Below are positions 8,801 through 15,067 of a stretch of DNA of 38,631 bases, piece after piece. A program made the position numbers and the translations under genes. Numbering within the stretch: the stretch's first letter is position 1; every line of letters begins with the position of its first letter. Under the pieces are notes generated by a model, which saw only the letters and a program-made list of their open reading frames with translations, had not been told where the DNA came from and did no database searches. The DNA is taken from the NCBI GenBank assembly GCA_938040995.1, contig CALHZT010000021.1, positions 1 through 38,631 on the forward strand. Direction: 5' to 3'. This stretch comes from an uncultured Pirellulaceae bacterium. Lineage in GTDB: Bacteria > Planctomycetota > Planctomycetia > Pirellulales > Pirellulaceae.

Positions 8801-9195
8801 TCGGCATTTTGTCGTTGTTCGGTATCGTGCTCAACACGGGCGTCATCTTTGTGGAGTTTGCCGACATCCTGATCGAAGAACGTCGAGCCGAGAAAGGAAA
8901 GTCCGGTAAGTTAGACGGCCCGATTGTGGGACTCACGAAACAAGAGTTCCGCGCGTGCCTTGTCGATGCTGGCAAGCTCCGCATGCTGCCGATCTTTCTT
9001 ACGACGGCAACGACGATTGGGGGACTTCTTCCTTTAGCCTTCGGCGGCGGCCCACTCTGGACGGGCCTCGCGTGCTGCATGATATCCGGCTTGCTTGTCG
9101 CCACAGTCTTAACACTGATAGTTGTACCCGCGATTTACGCGGTGCTTGTCGAGACGTTTGGCATGCAGCCGATTGTGGTCGCGGCAACAGAGTAA
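5830..9195 (+). CDS. RND-superfamily efflux pump, inner-membrane permease
   Basis: 1121 residues, the normal size for an AcrB/HAE-type pump. It begins with a membrane helix and the REDPEF motif common in this subgroup. Two halves follow, each with a periplasmic porter/docking region and a bundle of membrane helices (about 355-520 and 870-1110). In the proton-relay helix the sequence is GLLVDNAIQV, with D423 kept but Asn 424 where AcrB has Asp408. In TM10 the LNTGVIFVEF segment has Asn 1002 where AcrB has Lys940. This Asp-Asn-Asn set is known in other HAE1/HAE-like pumps, so the protein is probably still proton-driven with a variant relay. A charged cytoplasmic linker of about 60 residues (about 520-580) separates the halves. 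The substrate cannot be read from sequence. Confidence 0.95.
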   Translation: MNLAAWAMRYRPIVITLVLLLMAWGVLAFQTMSRREDPEFIVRACVVSTSWPGVPAEKVEQLVTDKIEAQLERIDIVKTLKSTTITGLSTINVELEDDYPGSDIQNAWDKVRSKVALAQMPDQSVRPIVNDGFGDTTILLMAAHQTPSKDRAEIREQDRYTPRELEKFANTIRDSLRSLPGVASVYKYGVQNEALFVETDLATWSQLGLTIDELKRLVEQRNIIQPGGEISTDSGRYSLNPGGQLDAVDELKSIIVDSVESGGSGNPVSLSDLGLKIRRGYEDPPRYFCRTGDPNGSTPAVMLGLQMKSGSNIIDVCNYAKDRIVELTDYERALPPDIKVALISDQSVNVAAKISSVVENVISAVAIVVAVVLLFVGLRPSIVMASNIPIVVMASIGIISVLGVQLEQISLASIIIALGLLVDNAIQVCDQSRTNQMAGMDPVEATVTGAQTLAVPMLVGTLTTIAAFLPMMFALEGSAGEFIYSLPVTITATLGISWVLAMTMCVILAALFIRAPKNADDPASPLAWIMAAVGKLGSVFRRKKKQVGTIESLTTGAKPAKKENLFFKIYGIIGGLAVKAKWITLAISVALFIWAASLPVESENFPTDRRDQFAVLVRLPETATIFQANEKAKQVEDIIRRLSPSTDDAGESIQRLRSMRTIVGGGGSRWHLSWAPEPNSPNFAEILIRTTDGIVTPGFAKDVRRVAERGDEALGISPIVGARVIPKELGLGPPSDPLVFRIMGDGFADLDTLHSLANRAKEIVRQQPEVWNVHDSWGASGYQLGIDVDEQKANLAGVTNLQIANTLNAYFSGSRLTTFREGDYGVPVNFRLMPSERVSIEGLQSAFVEGREAKVPLSAVAKIESRWEPAKIERRNRNRVIEVRSAMEPGAPGNDVTNRVDNSAEMAQLRSEVPNGYRIEVGGALEDSAKSNSQMLMSFGVSFLLIVLCLVFQYNGWAKPLIIIATLPLALIGALPGLYFTGNMIGFMPQLGILSLFGIVLNTGVIFVEFADILIEERRAEKGKSGKLDGPIVGLTKQEFRACLVDAGKLRMLPIFLTTATTIGGLLPLAFGGGPLWTGLACCMISGLLVATVLTLIVVPAIYAVLVETFGMQPIVVAATE

Positions 9196-9205
9196 GGAAC
9201 TGCCG

Positions 9206-9649
9206 ATGTTCAAATCCATTGTTCTCGGCCTCTTGCTAACCGTCGCGACGGTTGGCATTCACGCTGCCGGTACGAGTTTTTGGATAGAGCGTCTCAAGCG
9301 TCGGGCCGCGGTGCTCGCAAAGACGTCGCGTGGTTGGTTACTACATCTCCGATTGCTTGGCTCCACTGCGGTCGTGTTGCTTCTCTTGCACATCGTAGAA
9401 GTGACTGTCTGGGCGCTTGCATATCTCTGGCTGAACCTGGCTGAAATCCAAAGCATCGAAGCCGCCACCTATTTCTCCACCGTCACATTCACGGCATTGG
9501 GGTACGGTGATCTCGTGATTGCTGGACCGTGGCGGATGCTGGCTGCGATCGAGTCCATGGTCGGGCTGCTCATTTTCGGTTGGAGCACCGCCATGCTCTT
9601 TACGGTCGTGCAGCGAATTTGGGAATCAAAGGCTGACGAAAGCCGCTGA
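9206..9649 (+). CDS. Small two-pore-helix-type potassium channel (Ion_trans_2 fold)
   Basis: 147 residues. The ATG at 9206 was chosen because AAGGAA sits just upstream, right after the pump stop; a longer frame starting inside the pump gene would add 28 Arg-rich residues. There are three hydrophobic segments (about 1-22, 48-76 and 106-130) with a re-entrant pore between the last two. The selectivity filter is TVTFTALGYGD, with GYGD at residues 99-102, the signature of potassium channels. No cytoplasmic regulatory domain is present. The 10-base gap after the pump gene suggests co-transcription, perhaps for membrane-potential balance during proton-driven efflux; that link is inference. Confidence 0.85.
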   Translation: MFKSIVLGLLLTVATVGIHAAGTSFWIERLKRRAAVLAKTSRGWLLHLRLLGSTAVVLLLLHIVEVTVWALAYLWLNLAEIQSIEAATYFSTVTFTALGYGDLVIAGPWRMLAAIESMVGLLIFGWSTAMLFTVVQRIWESKADESR

Positions 9650-9806
9650 TGAAAGCCGCCGACGAAGAGGGCGTTGGCGATTTGTCTAACGATCAGTGCG
9701 GCAAACTCCGGTAATTCCCATCCGACCTTCTGGACCATCTGTGCAGCCGTTTTGCGGCGAAAAACATGGCCGCATCGCCTCAATTCTCGAAGTACAATCG
9801 TGAATG

Positions 9807-9876
9807 GTAGTGGACGAGGCTATACGAGTCCTTTTCCGGGAATTCGGGGGAACCGACTCGTGACCTCATCCACTAC
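9807..9876. repeat. Dispersed hairpin repeat, copy 1
   Basis: The left arm GTAGTGGACGAGG and a right arm ending CTCATCCACTAC (the inverted complement with one change) enclose about 40 bases. It is a diverged member of the family seen at seven other sites in this window. It lies 157 bases after the potassium channel stop and 46 bases before the next start. The rest of the 9650-9922 gap has no supported gene. Confidence 0.8.
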
Positions 9877-9922
9877 AGTCCTAATTCGAGCCAGATCTCA
9901 CTTTTCACTTTGAGAAAATATC

Positions 9923-10960
9923 ATGCTTCACCGTTGCGGATTCACCATCGTACTCGGTCTCATCGTCGCTTCGTTGTCCTCCACAGCAATGAGTCAAACT
10001 TGGGCTGATCGTCTGGGATATGCACCAGGAAGTCGCGTCATGATCATTGACGCTCGCGAAGCCGGATTGATGTGGGAGACAAATCAGGCGTGCGAAGACC
10101 TTCTCCAGTCCGACAGTATTCAGTCGGTAGGAGTCGTCGCAACCGGCCCATGGCTGCAGGATTTTGCCGATTGGCATAAGAAGCATCCTCGACACGATAT
10201 TGGATTGAGCATCGCATTGACGAACCCGTATCAAAACCCTCGTTGGGATTTCGTGTCGCCTCGCACAAATATCCCGACCCTTGTTGATGGAGAAGGCAAC
10301 CCGTGGCGGTCGGTCATGCAAATCGCGCTAAGTGCGAACGCCGAGGACGTTGAACGCGAATTGCACGCGCAACTTTATCGCGCGAAGTCCGCGGGAATTT
10401 CGGTCAGCCATCTCAACGGATACTACGGTACCGTTTTCAGTCGACCCGACTTCGTTGCCGTACTGTTGGCCGTTTCGCGCAAGCACTGGATCCCCGTTCC
10501 ATTGGTCGAGCTCACGCCAGAGCGTCTGGAACGCTTTCGGGGCGAAGGCATTCCGCTCGATGACGCGTTGACTGCGATGATTGCCTCTCACCCGCTACCG
10601 AAATTGGATGAGCTTGAATTCATGCCAGTCGATGACGACTACGATGCAAAGCTCGCCAAGGCGATTCAAATGATCAAGTCGCTTAAACCGGGCCTGACAC
10701 AAATCGTTGCGCGCCCCGCAATGCCATCGCCAGGGGTAAAACGACTTGGCGACGGATGGCAACAGCGTGTCTGGGACGTAAAGGTATTGCAGGACAAGCA
10801 ATTCAAAGATGCAATCGCCGAGCAAGGCATCGTGCTTACCAATTGGCGCGAAGTAATGGCACGATTTGAAGGCCGCCCGAGCGACCGTCCGGCCGCTCCA
10901 TCCACAGCTAGCGATGGCCGCGTTGTTCCAGCCGCAGTAAGCGACGGGAGCGCCGAGTAA
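9923..10960 (+). CDS. Secreted ChbG/YdjC-fold deacetylase-like protein lacking metal ligands
   Basis: 345 residues with a Sec-type signal (residues 1-25, cut near AMSQT). The fold follows the carbohydrate-deacetylase ChbG/HpnK (YdjC) family in order: a first strand with N-terminal acidic motif, a GLH strand, and a DxH loop before ARPDF-like sequence. Here the expected ADD is A-R45-E46, the GLH histidine is Ser 96 (DIGLSIALTN), and the DTH loop is N165-G-Y167 (SHLNGYYGTVF). All the usual metal ligands are therefore replaced, while surrounding structural residues (ANQA-like TNQA, PWLQDFADW, RPDF) are kept. A non-catalytic or changed-function protein is the best reading. The C-terminus is a Pro/Ser/Ala tail. 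TAATG overlap couples it to the next gene. Confidence 0.8.
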   Translation: MLHRCGFTIVLGLIVASLSSTAMSQTWADRLGYAPGSRVMIIDAREAGLMWETNQACEDLLQSDSIQSVGVVATGPWLQDFADWHKKHPRHDIGLSIALTNPYQNPRWDFVSPRTNIPTLVDGEGNPWRSVMQIALSANAEDVERELHAQLYRAKSAGISVSHLNGYYGTVFSRPDFVAVLLAVSRKHWIPVPLVELTPERLERFRGEGIPLDDALTAMIASHPLPKLDELEFMPVDDDYDAKLAKAIQMIKSLKPGLTQIVARPAMPSPGVKRLGDGWQQRVWDVKVLQDKQFKDAIAEQGIVLTNWREVMARFEGRPSDRPAAPSTASDGRVVPAAVSDGSAE

Positions 10961-11445
10961 TGCGAAAAAAATTCGCCACCATTTCCTTGCTCTCAATCGC
11001 GATTCTGGCGTCGAGTTACACCTCGATCTGGTCACAATACGTTCCATTGAATCCGTATGCGGCCAACAACCCTTACTTGCCCCCAAGGCCGACAACACAG
11101 GCGCCGTACAAGCCCTACGTGCCGTCCACCCCCACGTCGAGTCAATCGTACTCCGACTACTACTCCAGCCAACTGAAGAAATACCGACGTCCTCCGGTAA
11201 GTGCGACACAATATACGATTGATAAACACTTCTACCACCGTCCAACATTGAGTCCTTATCTAAACCTGACGCGCGGATCGGGCGCATACACGAGCAACTA
11301 TCATTCTTACGTTCGCCCTGAGCTGCAACGTCGGGCAAATGCCACGACGACTCCAACAACAGGCAAACCGATCCAGACAACGCCCACGTCGCCGTACTTC
11401 AACAAGTACTACAACGGTCGGGCGAAACTCGGACTGCAGCCCTAG
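10960..11445 (+). CDS. Small secreted Tyr/Pro/Thr-rich protein
   Basis: 161 residues. Its ATG overlaps the stop of the preceding ChbG-like gene by one base (TAATG). A basic start and hydrophobic segment (residues 1-25, ISLLSIAILASSYTSIWS) form a signal peptide. The mature part is low in acidic residues and rich in Tyr, Pro, Thr, Ser and Asn. It has YxPYxPS-like pieces, a repeated YY(S/N) pattern and several basic residues, and it ends GRAKLGLQP. It looks like an extracellular or cell-wall-associated structural protein. No catalytic motif or named family is seen. The coupling suggests equal production with the ChbG-like protein, possibly as partners at the cell surface. Confidence 0.75.
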   Translation: MRKKFATISLLSIAILASSYTSIWSQYVPLNPYAANNPYLPPRPTTQAPYKPYVPSTPTSSQSYSDYYSSQLKKYRRPPVSATQYTIDKHFYHRPTLSPYLNLTRGSGAYTSNYHSYVRPELQRRANATTTPTTGKPIQTTPTSPYFNKYYNGRAKLGLQP

Positions 11446-11488
11446 GAACTGTGTTGCAGACCGTCGTTTGCTGTAGCCGTCATTGGCT

Positions 11489-11550
11489 GTAGTAGACGAG
11501 GCCACGAGTCCCTTTAGATGAACGCTAAGGACTCGTGGCCTCATCCACTA
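11489..11550. repeat. Dispersed hairpin repeat, copy 2
   Basis: GTAGTAGACGAGGCCACGAG pairs with CTCGTGGCCTCATCCACTA across an 18-base loop, giving a strong stem with few mismatches. It begins 44 bases after the Tyr/Pro-rich gene stop, consistent with a role as a 3' hairpin. The following 11551-11716 stretch holds nothing else I can support. Confidence 0.85.
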
Positions 11551-11716
11551 ACTTCTACTTCCATCCTTCCGCGAATGTTCTCTGTTCGCACCCGCGTCTT
11601 CTTCACATTTGTGACGACAACCAAAAGCGGTTAAAATCTGCCACAACACTGTTCGTCCGCTGAGGCCGTCGGCACGTACTGCCTGCTTCCAACTAAGCCA
11701 AAACCATGGACTCGAC

Positions 11717-12643
11717 ATGAAGACAATCACCGCACTCGTACTATCGTCGTTTCTGATATCTGGCGCAAATGCTCGTGGATGGGAAGATGCAAGTGGCGAC
11801 TACCAGTTTGTCGGTGACCTAGTGGCAGCGAGCGAGACGACAATCGTTGTTGAACGCGACAACCCAGCCAAGGATCTTGTATCCATCAATATCGAACAGT
11901 TGTGCGAAAAGGATCAGACGTTTCTTCAGCATCTAAGCGACGACGCAGAGTCCAATCCAGAAACGCAAACGTGGACGTTTAAAAACGGATTGCAGATTAG
12001 AGCGGCCGCTGTCGAGTTCATTCGCCGTGATGTCACAATTCGCCGTCATCGTGGAAGAGCCTACGTGAACGACCAGCGATACGACAAGATGCCGGGAGTG
12101 TACCGAAAGACGATTCCGCCGTTCGTTTCCCATTTTGAAGAACGCGGAGAGTTTAGCGAAGAAAAGTTTCAGACGTGGGTACGAAAGCTGCGAGGAAAAA
12201 CCAAGAAATATGTGTGTGAAGGCGTGCTGTTCGAGCTGGAGAACGGAAACCTCTATGCATTCCCTTTCTTTTTCTTCAGTGAGGCCGATCAGCAAGTTCT
12301 GAAACAGGGGTGGGAAGGATGGGTCAAGGCCGAAGACGACGAAGCGGCACGTCAGTACCATTCCGACGTTATGCGGGCACAGGCCCGCGCTAAAGCTGCG
12401 GCCGGGCAACGTGAGGAGGCCGAACGTCGACGAATCGCAAGATTGCATTTGCAGCTGAAGGGCTACGATGCGGGACTATTCGACCTTTGGGAAGTCGCCT
12501 TAGCGCCGCCAGCCAACACTCGGAGGGCTCCAGCAGTGGTTGTCGTTCCAGCCCGAAACAGTGAGCAGGCCGCAACACGAGCATCGGCAAAGTTCCCAAC
12601 CTATCGAGTTGGCGCGATACGCAAAGTACGACGGAAAAAGTAG
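11717..12643 (+). CDS. Secreted SHD1-domain-like protein
   Basis: 308 residues with a signal peptide (residues 1-19, cut after ANA). Residues about 21-75 fit the SHD1 pattern common in planctomycetes: R-GW-D-SG-Y, then a strand (FVGDLVAASETTIVVERDN) and the closing IEQLCEKDQTFL. Residues about 88-130 form a basic beta segment with RRHRGRAYVNDQRYDK. Residues about 165-195 carry YVCEGVLFELENGNLYAFPFF. A charged helix follows (residues about 215-260, many Ala/Arg/Glu, probable coiled coil) and then a basic tail. SHD1-type domains are thought to bind short peptide motifs in eukaryotic SLA1; the bacterial role is unknown. There is no strong ribosome binding site at the ATG, but the signal peptide fixes the start. 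Confidence 0.75.
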   Translation: MKTITALVLSSFLISGANARGWEDASGDYQFVGDLVAASETTIVVERDNPAKDLVSINIEQLCEKDQTFLQHLSDDAESNPETQTWTFKNGLQIRAAAVEFIRRDVTIRRHRGRAYVNDQRYDKMPGVYRKTIPPFVSHFEERGEFSEEKFQTWVRKLRGKTKKYVCEGVLFELENGNLYAFPFFFFSEADQQVLKQGWEGWVKAEDDEAARQYHSDVMRAQARAKAAAGQREEAERRRIARLHLQLKGYDAGLFDLWEVALAPPANTRRAPAVVVVPARNSEQAATRASAKFPTYRVGAIRKVRRKK

Positions 12644-12730
12644 TCGTCGACCTGGTGTTTTGCTGCTGCTGCATTCATCCACATTTGTCTTCGGTAGCCT
12701 GACGGCTTTGGACCGCAGAGGATCACTTTC

Positions 12731-14257
12731 GTGCCATTGCCTGATCACAATGCACCCACCATCGACAACCTCAACACTTCCGACTTTAAAGCTCGCGGAA
12801 AAGTGGCTGTCGGTAACTCGCATTCGTCGGCCGCAGCCAGTCTGGCGTTTCGCGAATCGACGCGTCTTCTTTTGCGCGAACGATTGATTGTTGCCGCGTA
12901 CTCGCTGCTCTGCATCGCCGCGGTTTTTACCGTGATCACGATGGTGATCGCCAACGTCGGATGGTTTGAGATTGTCGTTCGATTAGTCGGCGCAGTCGCC
13001 ATCGTCGCGATCCTTGCCTATCTAAAGGGTCACGCCGCTGTTGGACTACCGCGGCTGAGAATTTTTGAGTTGGTGCTGCTGTCGATTCCCGTAATCGAAA
13101 TACTGACGATCCTCGTGCATCAAACGGAGTTCCTCGTCGCGGAGGGAAAGCTCACAGAAGTCACCATCCTGAGGTCCGTGGTCAGCTTGGCGATCTGCAT
13201 GGTGATAACGCTCTACGGCATGTTCATTCCTGGAACGTGGAGAAGGACGGCGGTGATTACTGGCGTCGTGGCTTGCTTGCCGATGGCGACTGCCATGATT
13301 CAAACGGAATTCAATCCGCTGTTACAGAGTGCAGAAGCGATCCGAGTCGATGTCGCGCTACCGGTGTTTCTGTTGACGGCTGCGATCGCAGCAATTGCCT
13401 CCGTCGGTGCCCACGTCGTGCATCGCATTCGCCGTGAAATCGAAACGGCTCGGCAGTACGGGCAGTACCAACTTGGCGAAGAGATTGGGGCAGGCGGTAT
13501 GGGGGCCGTCTACAAAGCCGAGCATCGCATGCTAAAACGCCCGGCGGCCATCAAGCTGATCCATGCCGCGGCAGCGTTCGATGAAGAATCTATCAAGAAG
13601 TTCGAACAAGAGGTCCAAATATCTGCGACGCTTTCGCATTGGAACACGGTGCAGATTTACGATTACGGGCGCACCAAGGATGGCGAGTTCTTCTATGTGA
13701 TGGAATACCTCGAAGGTAAGACGCTTCATCAGCATATTCAGCGACTCGGGATACTCACGCCGACAGAGACCATTACATTTGCCAAGCAAATTTGCGACGG
13801 ACTGGAAGAAGCACACGCGATCAACATGGTGCATCGCGACTTGAAACCAGCCAATGTGTTTCTGGCCGACATTGGCGGCCAAAGCGAAGTCGTCAAGATC
13901 TTGGATTTCGGCCTGGCGATCCATGCCACAGCCGGAAAAGAACGAAATACGATCGCTGGCACACCGCGTTACATGTCGCCCGAGCAAATCCGGGGCGGGG
14001 CGTTGGATGGACGTAGCGACATTTACGCTATCGGTTGTATGTTGTTCGAATGTGTTACTGGCTCACCGCCATTTCTCGACCTTACTATCGCCGGACTACT
14101 CGATCAACACTTGAAAGCAACGCCTCCGTTGGATTCCATTCCCGAGGAATCGCAATCGCTCTCGCCCATCATTGAACGCTGCCTGAAAAAAGACCCCGCC
14201 GACCGGTTCGACGACGTTGTTCAATTGCGGGCGGCGCTCGACGTAATCAAAGTGTGA
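12731..14257 (+). CDS. Membrane-anchored Hanks-type serine/threonine protein kinase
   Basis: 508 residues from a GTG at 12731, supported by AGAGGA nine bases upstream. About five or six membrane helices fill residues 45-235. The kinase domain then follows at the C-terminus: glycine loop IGAGGMGAVY (252-261), catalytic Lys 275 (AAIKLI), HRDLKPANV with Asp 370, DFG at 392-394, and GTPRYMSPEQ about 408-417. All residues needed for catalysis are present. Planctomycete kinases often have the kinase first and sensor repeats after it. Here a polytopic membrane module precedes the kinase, so it probably senses something within or near the membrane. The next gene starts 31 bases later, suggesting one transcript and a possible substrate or partner. 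Confidence 0.92.
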   Translation: MPLPDHNAPTIDNLNTSDFKARGKVAVGNSHSSAAASLAFRESTRLLLRERLIVAAYSLLCIAAVFTVITMVIANVGWFEIVVRLVGAVAIVAILAYLKGHAAVGLPRLRIFELVLLSIPVIEILTILVHQTEFLVAEGKLTEVTILRSVVSLAICMVITLYGMFIPGTWRRTAVITGVVACLPMATAMIQTEFNPLLQSAEAIRVDVALPVFLLTAAIAAIASVGAHVVHRIRREIETARQYGQYQLGEEIGAGGMGAVYKAEHRMLKRPAAIKLIHAAAAFDEESIKKFEQEVQISATLSHWNTVQIYDYGRTKDGEFFYVMEYLEGKTLHQHIQRLGILTPTETITFAKQICDGLEEAHAINMVHRDLKPANVFLADIGGQSEVVKILDFGLAIHATAGKERNTIAGTPRYMSPEQIRGGALDGRSDIYAIGCMLFECVTGSPPFLDLTIAGLLDQHLKATPPLDSIPEESQSLSPIIERCLKKDPADRFDDVVQLRAALDVIKV

Positions 14258-14288
14258 TTTTCGACCATCACCCACCAAAAACTGTGCC

Positions 14289-15062
14289 ATGAACCCACAT
14301 AGCAATGCCGACCGGCGGCTCTACCGCATCTTCTCGGAAACGTTTTTCGTGGCGGATGTCGCTGAGCCGCTTCCGTCGATTGACGAATCCTCCGTGGCCG
14401 ACTATTCGCGGCCCGAAGTCGTCAAGAATGGGGCGAATGTGGTCGGTGTTCGACGTGATGGACACGTGATTGGCTACTTGGCATTCAACTCCAGTGAGTC
14501 TGATGCAAACGCTGTCATTCCTATCACTGAACAACAGGTCATTGATGAACGCCTGCCACTTGCCGATTTGGTAGTGAGATTGCGGGAACAAGAGTATCTC
14601 TTTATGCGATCTTTGGGAGAGGTAAACGGCATCGTCTGTCGTCACGATCTGCAAAAACCGGCGGGTCGGATGTGGTTGTTCGGGATGGTGACGATGCTCG
14701 AAGTCGCCATTGAACGAGCCATCAACAACCAGTTTCCTGACGATGGTTGGGCCGAACTGATCTCTCCGACGCGGCTGGAAAAGGCGAAGGAAATCCAGAA
14801 GCTGAGGGCAGACGCGGGAACAGTTTCCACTTTAACCAGCTGCTTGCAATTGGCCGACAAGGGGCAGATTCTGCTTAAGGACGAGGAGCTGCGGAAGCAG
14901 TCGGGTTTCGAGTCGCAAAACAAGGGAAGCAAACGAATCCGCCGCCTCGAATCGTTACGAAACTTGCTGGCGCATTCACAGGACATCGTCACGAACGACT
15001 GGGACACGATCGTTGGACTCGCAGAAGATCTTGACTCAATACTGGAAGTGGTGAGCGGCTAG
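14289..15062 (+). CDS. CBS-like protein with C-terminal HEPN-type RNLLAH motif
   Basis: 257 residues, soluble. Residues about 10-125 resemble a CBS-type regulatory region: VVGVRRDGHVIGYLAF, then ITEQQVIDERLPLADLV, and GEVNGIVCRHDLQKP, the usual strand-helix-strand ending. A helical region follows with RMWLFGMVTMLEVAIERAI and WAELISPTRL. Near the end LRNLLAHSQDI contains R224-x4-H229, the R-x(4-6)-H signature of HEPN domains, many of which are RNases. The combination suggests a ligand-sensing domain controlling a HEPN module; that is inference. It directly follows the membrane kinase. No clear ribosome binding site is seen. The stop codon lies inside the target duplication of the adjacent insertion sequence, so the coding sequence is intact. 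Confidence 0.75.
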   Translation: MNPHSNADRRLYRIFSETFFVADVAEPLPSIDESSVADYSRPEVVKNGANVVGVRRDGHVIGYLAFNSSESDANAVIPITEQQVIDERLPLADLVVRLREQEYLFMRSLGEVNGIVCRHDLQKPAGRMWLFGMVTMLEVAIERAINNQFPDDGWAELISPTRLEKAKEIQKLRADAGTVSTLTSCLQLADKGQILLKDEELRKQSGFESQNKGSKRIRRLESLRNLLAHSQDIVTNDWDTIVGLAEDLDSILEVVSG

Positions 15063-15067
15063 ACTAG

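Noticed and set aside
9469..9783. Minus-strand frame overlapping the potassium channel, with FRRKTAAQMVQKVGWELPEF
   Set aside because: The first part looks slightly protein-like, but most of it is antisense to the channel gene and no start signal is seen.
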